DNA of 47,546 nt from DATFRX01 sp035630615 (GTDB taxonomy: Bacteria > Actinomycetota > Actinomycetes > Propionibacteriales > Nocardioidaceae), in contig DASQKI010000061.1 in the NCBI GenBank assembly GCA_035630615.1, positions 1-47,546 of the forward strand. Reading direction: 5' to 3'. The notes under the pieces are model-generated. The model searched no databases and had not been told where the DNA came from. It was given only the letters and a program-made list of their open reading frames with translations. This document shows, piece after piece, positions 1-10,323 of the stretch (positions are counted from its first letter, which is position 1; each line of letters begins with the position of its first letter). A program made the translations under genes and the position numbers.

Positions 1-285
1 CAGCAGGGCGAGGTGTTCCTCGAAGGTGAGGACGGCGCGCGGTGGTCGTACCGCTACGGCCCCGACGGCGTCATCCAGGTCGGTCAGAACGGCTGGGACG
101 GGTCGCTGGTGCCGTTCGGCGAGCCCGTGCCCGCGGCTGCCGGCGCCGGCGCACCGGGAACGGGGTTCGCGAGCCCCGAGCACGAGCAGCCGCGGAGCCG
201 GGTCCTCGCGATGACCATGCTGCTCATCGTGGGGCTGGTGCTGATCATCGGCATCGCGATGCTCGGCGCAGGACTCGCCGGCTGA
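1..285 (+). CDS. Partial small protein with C-terminal membrane anchor
   Basis: The frame is open from the first base of the window, so the true start lies upstream; a GTG at 13 is only an internal possibility. The visible 94 residues begin hydrophilic and rich in Gly, Asp and Trp. A Pro/Ala-rich linker follows, then one hydrophobic segment (AMTMLLIVGLVLIIGIAMLG) that ends four residues before the stop. This is a tail-anchored or single-pass layout with the bulk of the protein on one side of the membrane. It converges on the radical SAM gene and the two stop codons are about 53 nt apart. I do not recognise a family. High GC3 and the clean membrane segment make it a likely real gene. Confidence 0.6.
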   Translation, partial: QQGEVFLEGEDGARWSYRYGPDGVIQVGQNGWDGSLVPFGEPVPAAAGAGAPGTGFASPEHEQPRSRVLAMTMLLIVGLVLIIGIAMLGAGLAG

Positions 286-295
286 CGCAGCCGGT

Positions 296-331
296 CGACC
301 ACTCAACGCTGCGCGCGCGACCACTCAACGC
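296..331. repeat. Two 14-bp direct repeats in a convergent gap
   Basis: The 14-mer CGACCACTCAACGC occurs at 296-309 and again at 318-331, a 22-nt period, with a GC-only spacer. It fills the 53-nt gap between two converging stop codons. It does not fold into a long hairpin like the other gene ends in this window. Confidence 0.6.
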
Positions 332-338
332 AGAGGGG

Positions 339-2270
<1,932 letters not shown>

Positions 2271-2333
2271 GGCCTCACTCGCTAGCGATCGGGTCCGGGG
2301 TGGACGTTTCAGCCTAACGGACCGCGGACGCAG

Positions 2334-2396
2334 CACTGGGGGGACCCATTTTGCGGGAACACGCCGGCGCGTCTCGCAGAATCAGTCCTCTCAGTG
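2334..2396. terminator. Stop-proximal hairpin after the DinB/SnoaL gene
   Basis: Two 25-nt arms (2334-2358 and 2372-2396) pair with six mismatches around a 13-nt GC-rich loop. On the minus strand the structure starts 6 nt after the TGA of the 2403-3317 gene. Its outer bases (CACTG...CAGTG) match the ends of the hairpins after rodA and ndk. There is no U-tract, so termination is inferred from position and stability only. Confidence 0.5.
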
Positions 2397-2402
2397 GGAG
2401 CG

Positions 2403-3317
2403 TCAGCCCTTGACGTAGGACAGCTTCTCGGCGACCTTGCCGTCGCGCAGCCGCAGCACGTCGACTCCGCGTACATAGCCGGGCGACCCGTCGCCGTTGG
2501 TCCAGGAATAGCGCCATCGCAGCACGGCCCGGTCGCCGGACACGAACGACTCCTCCTCGTCGAACCGCGCGCCGGCCGTACCGCCGAACAGCTCCTCCCA
2601 CACCCGGCGTACGTCGGCCTGGCCCTCGACGCGCGCACCGTCCGGCCCCGGCCCAGTCGACTCGAACACACAGTCTTCGGTCATCAGCGCCATGATCGCG
2701 TCGACGTCGCCGGACCCGAAGGCTGCGGAGAAGCGGGCCAGCGCGGCGTGGTTCGGGCCCCAGTCGGCCGAACGACCGAAGGCGGCGAGCAGATCGGCCG
2801 TCCGATCGCCCGTCGGCGCCTGGCGCGGCCCGATCGCCCCGCCGTCGCGATAGAGCTCCTCGCGCTCCCGGAACCAGGAGGCGACCTCATCGACCGCCTC
2901 CGGGTCGAGAGCGGTCGCCCCGCCGGTAGCCATCGCGAGGTCCCAGCCGTGGATCAGGTGATCGGCGGCGAGTTGGTAGAGGTACTCGCCGAGGTCGGTG
3001 TCGCCGAACGACAGCTGCACCTGAGCGTCGTCGGGTGCCTTGTCGGCGGCGTTCGCCGCGCCGGCAGCCGCCGAGCCGGTCACTCCGGTCGGGTCGGTCC
3101 CGAGCAGGTCGCCGTCGAACCGAGTTCCGACCTCCTCGATGCTCGCACCCGCCACGAGTGGCACCGTCCACAGCTCCTCGCCCACGACGTGGTTCACCAG
3201 GTCGCGCACGTTCCACTCGGCGCACGGCGTCGGCAGATCCCACTGATCCGCTCCAACGGCGGCGACCCGCTCGGCCCATTCCTCGACCGTGCGTCGATGC
3301 AGCGCTTTCGGATCCAT
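2403..3317 (-). CDS. TIGR03086-type DinB-like domain fused to a SnoaL-like domain
   Basis: The ATG at 3317 has a strong GGGAGG ribosome site, giving 304 residues. Residues 1 to about 185 resemble the mycothiol-dependent maleylpyruvate isomerase/DinB-like four-helix bundle family. The typical opening (TPCAEWNVRDLVNHVVGE) is present, and histidines such as that in ADHLIHGWDL could bind metal. Residues from about 190 to 304 form a SnoaL/NTF2-like alpha+beta cone (FSAAFGSGDVDAIMALMTEDCVFES), seen in small-molecule isomerases and binding proteins. Family knowledge suggests a cytoplasmic thiol- or metal-dependent enzyme, but no substrate can be assigned. It sits between rodA and the radical SAM gene, with hairpins at both its 5' and 3' boundaries, so it is probably transcribed on its own. 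Confidence 0.75.
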   Translation of the reverse strand: MDPKALHRRTVEEWAERVAAVGADQWDLPTPCAEWNVRDLVNHVVGEELWTVPLVAGASIEEVGTRFDGDLLGTDPTGVTGSAAAGAANAADKAPDDAQVQLSFGDTDLGEYLYQLAADHLIHGWDLAMATGGATALDPEAVDEVASWFREREELYRDGGAIGPRQAPTGDRTADLLAAFGRSADWGPNHAALARFSAAFGSGDVDAIMALMTEDCVFESTGPGPDGARVEGQADVRRVWEELFGGTAGARFDEEESFVSGDRAVLRWRYSWTNGDGSPGYVRGVDVLRLRDGKVAEKLSYVKG

Positions 3318-3401
3318 CGCAGCCTCCCTACGCCGATTGCCCTGACCAATGCGCCCATCGTGCGCGCGTCCAAGGTGCGCCGGCACGTGCCGAACGTCCC
3401 G

Positions 3402-3460
3402 CTGGGGGTAGCCAAATTGCGGGAAACGCCGGGCGCATTCCGTCATTTGGCTACCGCCAG
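3402..3460. terminator. Stop-proximal hairpin after rodA, repeat family member
   Basis: Arms at 3402-3417 and 3445-3460 pair over 16 nt with one mismatch, separated by a GC-rich loop. On the minus strand the stem starts 8 nt after the rodA TGA. Bases 3440-3464 are identical to 9525-9549 after ndk (core GTCATTTGGCTACC). It probably ends the mre-mrd-rodA transcript or stabilises its 3' end. Confidence 0.6.
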
Positions 3461-3468
3461 TGGATGCG

Positions 3469-4686
3469 TCAGCGGCGGGAGCGGTTGAGATGGGAGCGAA
3501 CGATGACGCCGAGGCCATGGCGGTGATAGGTACGCAGGTGCACGTTGACCAACAGGCCGACGGCCATCAGCGCCGCGAACATCGATGTGCCGCCGTACGA
3601 AACGAACGGCAACGGCACGCCCGTGATCGGCATGATCCCGAGGCACATCCCGATGTTTTGAAACGCCTGGAAACCGAACCAGCACGCCACGCCGACCGCG
3701 ACCAGGCGGCCGAACAGGTCAGGAGCGTCGCGGGCGATCCGCAAGGCCCGCCAGACCACGATCGTGAACAGCACGATGATGAGCCCGGCCCCGAACAGAC
3801 CCAACTCCTCGCCGGCCACGGTGAAGACGAAGTCGGTGTGCTGCTCCGGCACGAACCCGGCCTGCGTCTGCGACCCGTCGAACAACCCCTGCCCGAACAG
3901 TCCGCCGTTGCCGACCGCGACCCGCGACTGGATCGTGTTGTAACCGGCGCCCTTCGGATCGAGCGACGGATCGGTGAACGCCCGGAACCGGTCGAGCTGA
4001 TAGTCGGCCAGCACCCCGACCGCGATCGCGCCGGCCACGGCGGCGCCGCCGGCCGCGATCAGCCCGACCAGCCAGCGTTTGCCAGCGCCGGTGAGGGCGA
4101 TGATCCCGAAGACCATCGCGGTCAGCACGATCAGCGTGCCGAGGTCGGGCTGGCCCAGGATCAGCACCGCCGGCAACGCCGCGATCGCGAGCGCCGGCAC
4201 GAGGTCGGTGCCCGTCGACCGAGTACGGAGCCGCCCTTCGGCTCGTTCGGCGAGCACCAGCGCCATGCCGACGACGATGCCGAGCTTGGCGAACTCCGCC
4301 GGTTGCAGGGTCATCGCGCCGATGCTCAACCACGACCTCGAGCCGTTGATCGTCGTGCCGATGCCGGGGACGAAGATCAGGCCGAGCCCGACGATCGAGA
4401 TCAGGTAGACGGCAGGCGCCCAGATGCGCAGCCACCGATGGTCGGTCGCGGCGACCAGCACGGCCAGGCCCGCGCCGACCACGACGTTGGTCGCCTGCTT
4501 CGCGAGGTACGCGGTGTCGTCGCCGCCGGTTAGGTCGATCTGGCTGACGGTGGCCGACCACACGAGCAGGCACCCGATCACGCACAGCGCGCCGACGCTG
4601 CCGAGCAGCCACCAGTCGACGCGCCGCCACAGCGCTGGGGTCGATGGCGTCGACACCCGGGTACGGGCCGGCGCGACGGCGGTCAT
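3469..4686 (-). CDS. rodA: RodA, SEDS-family peptidoglycan glycosyltransferase
   Basis: This is a 405-residue polytopic membrane protein of the FtsW/RodA/SpoVE (SEDS) family. The start ATG at 4686 overlaps the mrdA stop as ATGA, which indicates translational coupling. About ten hydrophobic segments are visible. Family signatures include GSRSWL and LQPAEFAKL near the first large loop, GQPDLGT, and the C-terminal PITGVPLPFVSYGGTSM block. SEDS proteins polymerise lipid II glycan strands together with a class B PBP, here MrdA encoded just upstream. Together with MreBCD it forms the elongasome for lateral wall synthesis. It is the last gene of the mreB-mreC-mreD-mrdA-rodA operon and is followed at once by a long hairpin. 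A divisome SEDS protein such as FtsW is excluded by the neighbours. Confidence 0.95.
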   Translation of the reverse strand: MTAVAPARTRVSTPSTPALWRRVDWWLLGSVGALCVIGCLLVWSATVSQIDLTGGDDTAYLAKQATNVVVGAGLAVLVAATDHRWLRIWAPAVYLISIVGLGLIFVPGIGTTINGSRSWLSIGAMTLQPAEFAKLGIVVGMALVLAERAEGRLRTRSTGTDLVPALAIAALPAVLILGQPDLGTLIVLTAMVFGIIALTGAGKRWLVGLIAAGGAAVAGAIAVGVLADYQLDRFRAFTDPSLDPKGAGYNTIQSRVAVGNGGLFGQGLFDGSQTQAGFVPEQHTDFVFTVAGEELGLFGAGLIIVLFTIVVWRALRIARDAPDLFGRLVAVGVACWFGFQAFQNIGMCLGIMPITGVPLPFVSYGGTSMFAALMAVGLLVNVHLRTYHRHGLGVIVRSHLNRSRR

Positions 4687-6785
4687 CGCGTGATCATCTC
4701 GATCGACTCCGGCGGCCGGATGTTGCCGTCGGTCTCGAACCGAGGCAGATCTCGCGGCGGCCTGGCGCCGGGGATCGCGGCCCGGTCGCGGTCGACCTTG
4801 GTGCCTCTGATGCCGTACAGCGACTCCCAGATGTGTCGGACCGCGTCGCCCGACGTGCCCGACCCGGTGCCGCCTTGCTCGACCATCATGACAACGACGT
4901 AGTTGCGGTCGTAGGTCGCGAGCCATGACGTGGTCTGCTTGCCATAGACCTCGGCGGTGCCTGTCTTGGCCCGGATGTGCACCTCGTCGAGCGGGAAGCC
5001 GCCCATCTTCCACGCCATCGTGCCGATCGTCGACGTGCCGAGCAGCGCTCGGTCGATGTAGCGCAGGTTGGCCCGCGACACCGGCACCCGACCGGCGCGC
5101 CGTGGCTCGATCCGCCGGATCACGTGACCGGCCGGATCGACGATGGCCTTGCCCACTCTGGGCTCCCACAGCGTGCCGCCGTTGGCCAATGCGCCATAGC
5201 CGACGGCGAGCTGCATCGGCGACACGATCGTGTCGCCCTGGCCGATCGCGAAGTTGACCGCGTCGCCTGCGCGGTAGCGCCAGCCATCGACGCAAAACTC
5301 CCGCGCGAACACGTGCTCGTAGTCGTACTCCTGCTTCTTGCCGAGCTTGCAGTAGTAGTCCTTGTTGTCCTCCCAGTACGCGCGCTTCCACCGTCGGTCG
5401 GCGATCCGCCCGCTCGCCTCGCCCGGCAGGTCGACTCCGGTCGGGCTGCCGAAGCCGAAGTTTTTCGCGTTGCCGACGAGGACGTCACGGGCCTGGACGT
5501 CACCGGAGTCGGCGCCGGCGTCCAGCCACTTGTCGTAGCCGATTCGGTAGAAGAACGTGTCGCACGACAGCTGGAGAGCCTGCGCGAAGGTGATCGGGCC
5601 GTAGGACGCCGACTCGTAATTGTCGAAGACGCGATCACCCACGAGCAGGGAACTCGAGCAGTTGAGCCGGTCCGACCGGTGGTAGCCGTGGTCGAGCGCC
5701 CCGGCCGCGGTGAACGGCTTCCACGTCGAGCCGGGCGCGAGTTGGGCCTGGGTCGGGCGCGACAGCAGCGGTTCGCCGGAGCGCTTGTCGTAGAGCTCTG
5801 ACAGCTGCCGCTGGCTGATGCCGCCGACCCAGACGTTCGGGTCGTACGTCGGATAGCTGGCGGTGGCGATGACGCTGCCGTCATGCGGGTCGAGAACAAC
5901 GACCGCGCCGGACGTCGCCTCGTAGTTGCGATGCGTGACCTCGTCGCGGGTGTGGCGAGCGATATGGATCGCCTTCGCGAGTTCGCGCTCGACGACAGAC
6001 TGCACCCGGGCGTCGAGGCTTGTGACGAGGGTGTCACCGGGCTGGGGCGGACGGACCGGTCCGTCGCCGATCGTGCGTCCGTGAGCGTCGACCTCGACAC
6101 CCTTGGTGCCCGGCTGACCCCGCAGGTAGCGGTCGTAGGCCCTCTCGAGTCCGGACCGGCCCACGAGTGATCCGGCGTTGAGGGTCGTGTCGTCGTTGGC
6201 CTGGGCCTGCTCGTACTCGTCAGCCGTGATCGGTGTCAGGTAGCCGAGCAGGTGCGCGGCGTTGACCCCGAACGGCTCCGGATAGTCCCGGACACTCAGC
6301 TGTCGCGCCTCGATCGCCGGGAAGTCCTCGCTGCGTTCCTGGATCGCGATCGCGACGTCCTCCGCGATGTCTTCGGCGATCGGCACCGGCTGGTAGGGCG
6401 ACCCGTTCCAGCATCGTGGTGCCTCCGGCGCGCCGGCCTCGCCGCACAGTCGGCTGCGGCCGAAGACATCGGCGTAGGACATGTCGAGGGTGTCGGCGAC
6501 CCGATGCAGGACGGCGCTCTGATCGCTGTCGCCGAGCTTCGCGAGCTCCGTACGGTCGACCGACACGACCCACGACGCCCGGTTGGCGACGAGGGGTCGG
6601 CCCATCGCGTCGACGATCAGGCCCCGCTCCGGTTGCACGATGACATCCTCGACGGCGTTGTCCTCGGCCTGCTCGCGGTAGGTGTCGCCGCTGGCCAGCT
6701 GGATGTACCACAGCCGCACGAGCAGCGTGCCGAACAGCGCGAGGATCAGCACCTGCACCACGACGAGGCGGGGGCGCGCCGTCAT
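4683..6785 (-). CDS. mrdA: PBP2 (MrdA), class B peptidoglycan transpeptidase
   Basis: This is a 700-residue protein starting at the ATG at 6785 (MTARPRLVVV). One N-terminal membrane helix (LVVVQVLILALFGTLLVRLWY) is followed by a PBP dimerisation region and a C-terminal transpeptidase domain. The catalytic set is complete: STWK with S353 and K356, SCD at 407-409 (the S-x-D form usual in PBP2), and KTG at 607-609. It cross-links peptidoglycan in the elongasome and pairs with RodA, whose start codon overlaps its stop. It lies downstream of mreD, but an intra-operon inverted repeat of about 90 nt separates mreD from it, and the start has no clear Shine-Dalgarno match. Confidence 0.95.
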   Translation of the reverse strand: MTARPRLVVVQVLILALFGTLLVRLWYIQLASGDTYREQAEDNAVEDVIVQPERGLIVDAMGRPLVANRASWVVSVDRTELAKLGDSDQSAVLHRVADTLDMSYADVFGRSRLCGEAGAPEAPRCWNGSPYQPVPIAEDIAEDVAIAIQERSEDFPAIEARQLSVRDYPEPFGVNAAHLLGYLTPITADEYEQAQANDDTTLNAGSLVGRSGLERAYDRYLRGQPGTKGVEVDAHGRTIGDGPVRPPQPGDTLVTSLDARVQSVVERELAKAIHIARHTRDEVTHRNYEATSGAVVVLDPHDGSVIATASYPTYDPNVWVGGISQRQLSELYDKRSGEPLLSRPTQAQLAPGSTWKPFTAAGALDHGYHRSDRLNCSSSLLVGDRVFDNYESASYGPITFAQALQLSCDTFFYRIGYDKWLDAGADSGDVQARDVLVGNAKNFGFGSPTGVDLPGEASGRIADRRWKRAYWEDNKDYYCKLGKKQEYDYEHVFAREFCVDGWRYRAGDAVNFAIGQGDTIVSPMQLAVGYGALANGGTLWEPRVGKAIVDPAGHVIRRIEPRRAGRVPVSRANLRYIDRALLGTSTIGTMAWKMGGFPLDEVHIRAKTGTAEVYGKQTTSWLATYDRNYVVVMMVEQGGTGSGTSGDAVRHIWESLYGIRGTKVDRDRAAIPGARPPRDLPRFETDGNIRPPESIEMITR

Positions 6786-6803
6786 GATGCCCCCCGATGC
6801 CTG

Positions 6804-6892
6804 GCGCCGAGGTTGCGCGTCTTGCCCGCCACAGCCGGGAGGGACGCGCAAGGTCGATGCGAAAAAGTGGGCGGGACGCGCAATCTCGGCGC
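6804..6892. repeat. Three-copy inverted/direct repeat between mreD and mrdA
   Basis: The 18-nt arms 6804-6821 and 6875-6892 pair with one G-T wobble. A third, partial copy of the right arm (GACGCGCAA at 6843-6851) lies in the loop in direct orientation. The unit fills the mreD-mrdA gap and begins soon after the mreD stop. It resembles a REP/BIME-like cluster. Read on the minus-strand transcript it would be a large structured intercistronic RNA that could lower or process downstream mrdA-rodA expression. Confidence 0.6.
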
Positions 6893-6906
6893 GAAGGGGC
6901 GGGCGG

Positions 6907-7431
6907 TCATGCGGCGCGCACCCATTCGTCGGAGGAGGGCCGGAGCCGACGGCACAAGGCGATCAACAGCGGAAGCAGCAGCGGCGTGAGGGCGACGTCG
7001 TAGAGCACGGCCACCGGGATGACCTCGAGTACGCGACTCACGGTCACGCCCGGCTCGTCGAGGACCAGGCCGGACAGCGCGAAGATCGACGTACCGACGA
7101 ACGATGCGGCGGCCACCGCGACGATCATGCCCACCATGCCCTGTCGGGCGTCGTCGCGCAGGAGTCCGACGAGGTAACCGACGACGACCAAGGCCAGCGC
7201 CCATCGACCCGCGACGTGGTCGGACGGCGGCGCGAGGTCGAGAGCGAGGCCACCGAGGAAGCCGACCACCGCGGCCCGTTCGGGTCCGTACGTCAGTCCG
7301 ATCGCGACCACGACCAGCAACAGCAGGTCCGGGGCGACGCCGCGAATGGCGTAATCGGACAACGGACCGACCTGGAGGCCGATCGCGAGCACGACCAACG
7401 CCGCATAGACCAGCATGCGCAGCACCGGCAT
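6907..7431 (-). CDS. mreD: MreD, rod shape-determining membrane protein
   Basis: This is a 174-residue protein with about five hydrophobic segments, starting at the ATG at 7431, one base after the mreC stop. MreD is an integral membrane partner of MreC in the elongasome. Sequence conservation in the family is low, so the call rests on length (about 160-180 residues), hydropathy, motifs such as DLLLLVVVAIGLTYGPE and GFLGGLALDL, and its place between mreC and mrdA. The stop is followed at once by the three-copy inverted repeat. Confidence 0.92.
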   Translation of the reverse strand: MPVLRMLVYAALVVLAIGLQVGPLSDYAIRGVAPDLLLLVVVAIGLTYGPERAAVVGFLGGLALDLAPPSDHVAGRWALALVVVGYLVGLLRDDARQGMVGMIVAVAAASFVGTSIFALSGLVLDEPGVTVSRVLEVIPVAVLYDVALTPLLLPLLIALCRRLRPSSDEWVRAA

Positions 7432-7432
7432 G

Positions 7433-8338
7433 TCAGCGGCCCTCCGGCGGTGCTGCCTGCTCGGTCGAGTCGTCGCTGGCCGAGGCGCCGACGACGACCG
7501 CGACCATGTCGAGCGCGGAGAAGTCGACGTAAGGCTGGACCTTCGCGACCATCGACTGGTCCCGCTGGCTCGACTCGACCGACTCGACTCGGCCGATGGG
7601 GACGCCGGCGACGTACGGCGCTCCGCCGCGCGATCCCCAGGTGACGACGATGTCGCCAGGGCCCGGCTGTACGGTCTGGTCGATCGTCGACATAGACAGC
7701 CGGCCCCCGTCGGACAGGTCACCGTCGCCGCGGAGCATGCCGAGCTCGAGGTCCGAGCCGAGTCGGCCACCGACGACCGACGAAGCGTCGACGATCAGCA
7801 ACACGGTCGCCGAGCCGTGGTCAGCTCGGAGCACCCGACCGACCAGGCCCTGGTCGTTGATCACGGTCATGTCCGCCTCGACACCGTCCGAGGTGCCGGC
7901 GTCGATCGTGACCACCTGCGAGAACGACTGCGCCGGCCCCATCGCGGTCACCTGCGCGGTGACCAGGTCGAAACCGTGGTCGTCGCCGAGCTGATACAGG
8001 GCCGACAGCGCCTCGAGACGACTCCGGTCGATGTCCACCGTCTCGAGCTGCGCCCGCAGGCGCGCGTTTTCGGACTCCAGGCGCGCATTGTCGTCGCGGA
8101 GCCCGTCGACCGTCGTGATCTGGTCGGCCACCTCCTCGATTGGGTCGGCCGCCGTGTCGAGGCCGGTCTCGACGGGGCCGAACACCTCGCCGCTGGCCGA
8201 TCGCAGCGGGTCGACCGGCGATTCGTCTTCGGCCGTCGCGTCAACGGCGATCACGGTCACCGCCGCCAGCGCGAGCACACCGGCGACCGTCGCGGCCCGG
8301 CGGCCGGCGCGATCGCGAGTCGGACTCCACGCTCTCAC
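7433..8338 (-). CDS. mreC: MreC, elongasome scaffold protein
   Basis: I chose the GTG at 8338 because a GGGGAG ribosome site lies between it and the mreB stop 11 nt upstream, giving 301 residues. An N-terminal arginine-rich tail leads into one membrane helix (VAGVLALAAVTVIAVDA). A coiled coil of about 40 residues follows (VDGLRDDNARLESENARLRAQ), then the double beta-barrel MreC domain (VTIDAGTSDGVEADMTVINDQGLVG). The C-terminus is polar and low-complexity. MreC bridges MreB, MreD and the PBP2-RodA synthase outside the membrane. A longer in-frame start exists but would run into mreB and lacks a ribosome site. Confidence 0.94.
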   Translation of the reverse strand: MRAWSPTRDRAGRRAATVAGVLALAAVTVIAVDATAEDESPVDPLRSASGEVFGPVETGLDTAADPIEEVADQITTVDGLRDDNARLESENARLRAQLETVDIDRSRLEALSALYQLGDDHGFDLVTAQVTAMGPAQSFSQVVTIDAGTSDGVEADMTVINDQGLVGRVLRADHGSATVLLIVDASSVVGGRLGSDLELGMLRGDGDLSDGGRLSMSTIDQTVQPGPGDIVVTWGSRGGAPYVAGVPIGRVESVESSQRDQSMVAKVQPYVDFSALDMVAVVVGASASDDSTEQAAPPEGR

Positions 8339-8349
8339 GTACGCTCCCC

Positions 8350-9375
8350 TCACCGACGCGGTTCGGACACGAGTACTTGCTGCAGCGCCTCGAACTCCTC
8401 GACGCACTTGCCGGCACCCATGGCGACCGAGTGCAGGGGGTCGTCGGCCACGTGTACGGGCATGCCGGTCTCGTGGCGCAGCCGCTCGTCGAGACCCCGC
8501 AACAGCGCGCCGCCCCCCGTCAGCACGACGCCCCGATCCATGATGTCGCCGGCGAGCTCGGGTGGCGTCTTGTCGAGCGTCGTACGGACGGCGTCGACGA
8601 TCTGGTTGAGCGGCTCTTCGAGCGCTCGCCGTACGCCCGCACTCGTGACTGAGACGGTGCGGGGGAGCCCGGAGACGAGGTCGCGACCGCGAACGTCGGC
8701 TTCGGGCTCGTCGGGCATGGGGAACGCCGACGCGAGCTCGACCTTGATCTGCTCGGCCGTGCGCTCGCCGAGCAGCAGGGAGTGCTCCTTTTTGAACCAG
8801 GTGAGGATGGCCTGGTCGAGATCGTCACCGGCGGTCCGGATCGACAGGCTCGTGACGATGCCGCCGAGGGAGATGACCGCCACCTCGGTCGTGCCGCCGC
8901 CGACGTCGACGACCATGTTGCCGGTCGCCTCGTGCACCGGCAGGCTGGCGCCGATCGCGGCGGCCATGGGCTCCTCGACGATGTAGACCCGCCGCGCACC
9001 GGCCTGGTAGCCGGCCTCCTTGACGGCGCGCTGCTCAACCGAGGTGATGCCGCTGGGGACGCAGACGACCAGCCGCGGCTTGGCGAAGTAGCGTCGGCGA
9101 TGGACCCGCTGGATGAACAGGCGCAGCATCTGTTCGGTCGACTCGAAGTCGGCGATCACACCGTCGCGCATCGGTCGGATCGCGGTGATGCTGTCGGGCG
9201 TCCGGCCGAGCATCCGCTTCGCCTCGTGACCGACGGCGACGATCTCGTGGGTCTGGGAGTTGAGCGCTACGACGGAGGGCTCGTTGAGGAGGACACCCCG
9301 CCCCCGGACGTAGACCAGGGTGTTGGCGGTGCCCAGATCGACGGCCATATCGCGGCCGATGAGGCTGTTGCCCAT
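8350..9375 (-). CDS. mreB: MreB, actin-like rod shape protein
   Basis: This is a 341-residue cytoplasmic actin homologue starting at the ATG at 9375 (MGNSLIGRDMAVDLGTANTL). The ATPase signatures are intact: phosphate 1 (DLGTANTLVYVRG), phosphate 2 (VVDVGGGTTEVAVISLGG) and adenosine (GVVLTGGGALLRGLDERL). MreB filaments follow the membrane and orient elongasome movement. It is the first gene of the mreB-mreC-mreD-mrdA-rodA run. It is preceded by a gap of about 180 nt containing the ndk 3' hairpin, so a promoter of its own is likely. Confidence 0.97.
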   Translation of the reverse strand: MGNSLIGRDMAVDLGTANTLVYVRGRGVLLNEPSVVALNSQTHEIVAVGHEAKRMLGRTPDSITAIRPMRDGVIADFESTEQMLRLFIQRVHRRRYFAKPRLVVCVPSGITSVEQRAVKEAGYQAGARRVYIVEEPMAAAIGASLPVHEATGNMVVDVGGGTTEVAVISLGGIVTSLSIRTAGDDLDQAILTWFKKEHSLLLGERTAEQIKVELASAFPMPDEPEADVRGRDLVSGLPRTVSVTSAGVRRALEEPLNQIVDAVRTTLDKTPPELAGDIMDRGVVLTGGGALLRGLDERLRHETGMPVHVADDPLHSVAMGAGKCVEEFEALQQVLVSEPRR

Positions 9376-9486
9376 AGACCATCCGAGTTCGGTGCACGCT
9401 GCGCGTGGCCGAGGTGCGGCCACCGTCTCAGGCTAAGTCGGGCATGCCCGTCCATCGGGGCACGACACGCGCGGGACGGCCCCCCG

Positions 9487-9545
9487 CTGGCGGTAGGCAA
9501 ATGACGGGCCTAGCGGGGATTCGGCCGTCATTTGGCTACCGCCAG
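9487..9545. terminator. Stop-proximal hairpin after ndk, repeat family member
   Basis: The arms 9487-9510 and 9523-9545 pair over 23 positions with one mismatch and one bulge, around a 12-nt loop. On the minus strand the stem begins 8 nt after the ndk stop. Bases 9525-9549 are identical to 3440-3464 after rodA. It is a strong candidate terminator even without a U-tract. Confidence 0.65.
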
Positions 9546-9553
9546 TGGAGAGG

Positions 9554-9964
9554 TCAGCCGAGGTCGGGGAACCAGAGGGCGATCTCACGCTTGGCAGACT
9601 CGGGCGAATCGGACCCATGGACCAGATTGTCGCGGTTCGACAGCGACAGGTCGCCTCGAATCGACCCGGGGTACGCCTGCCGACCGTCGGTCGCCCCGTT
9701 GAGCGCGCGTACGACGTCGATCGCCGCATCGCCCTCGAGCACCATCGCGAGCATCGGCCCGGACGTCACGAAGTCGCGCAGCGGCGGATAGAAGCTCCGC
9801 TCGACGTGCTCGGCGTAGTGCTGATCGGCGAATTCGCCGTCGATCTGCCGCCACTCCATCGTGACGATCGTCAGCCCCTTCGCCTCGTAGCGGCCGACGA
9901 TCTCGCCGACCAGACCGCGTCGGATCGTGTCGGGCTTCAGCAGGACGAGGGTGCGCTCCGTCAT
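9554..9964 (-). CDS. ndk: Nucleoside diphosphate kinase
   Basis: This is a 136-residue enzyme starting at the ATG at 9964 (MTERTLVLLKPD). The active-site motif NLVHGSDS is present, and H116 should carry the phosphate. Length and the PGSIRGD substrate-site motif are typical. Ndk exchanges gamma-phosphates between NTPs and NDPs to balance nucleotide pools. It lies 32 nt downstream of the DUF4233 gene, as in many actinobacteria, and probably ends the folC-DUF4233-ndk transcript at the long hairpin that follows. Confidence 0.97.
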   Translation of the reverse strand: MTERTLVLLKPDTIRRGLVGEIVGRYEAKGLTIVTMEWRQIDGEFADQHYAEHVERSFYPPLRDFVTSGPMLAMVLEGDAAIDVVRALNGATDGRQAYPGSIRGDLSLSNRDNLVHGSDSPESAKREIALWFPDLG

Positions 9965-9996
9965 GGTCGGCAACCCTAGCGACCGCCGCCACTCAC

Positions 9997-10323
9997 TCAG
10001 TCGGCACGGGCAGCCTTGGCCTCTTCGACCCGGCCACCGAGGACGAGCGCCAAAACCCACAAGGCGGCGAAGACGGTGCCGAGGAAGAACATCACCGGCA
10101 CCCAGAACCCGAGTCCCACGGCGCCGAACTGGACGACATGGCCGAGCCAGTAGCCGTACGCGTGTCGCAGCGACGCAGCCGCGACAACGGCCAAGGCCGC
10201 CAACCCGATCCCGCCCGCGAGCGCCCACGCCACGTCGACGTCCGCGATCGCGATCAGCACCGGGATCGTCAGGAGGAGGATGACCGCCTCGAATCCGAGT
10301 ACGGCGCCGCACATGCCTCGCAT
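9997..10323 (-). CDS. DUF4233 family membrane protein
   Basis: This is a 108-residue protein whose ATG at 10323 overlaps the folC stop (TGATG). Three to four hydrophobic segments span most of it, and a short charged C-terminus (GGRVEEAKAARAD) follows. The small actinobacterial DUF4233 family is characteristically encoded between folC and ndk, as here. Its function is unknown to me. The overlap with folC suggests coupled translation, but no folate-related role can be read from the sequence. Confidence 0.88.
   Translation of the reverse strand: MRGMCGAVLGFEAVILLLTIPVLIAIADVDVAWALAGGIGLAALAVVAAASLRHAYGYWLGHVVQFGAVGLGFWVPVMFFLGTVFAALWVLALVLGGRVEEAKAARAD

Noticed and set aside
296..331. CRISPR-like repeats
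   Set aside because: There are only two 14-bp copies with an 8-nt spacer, and no cas genes nearby.
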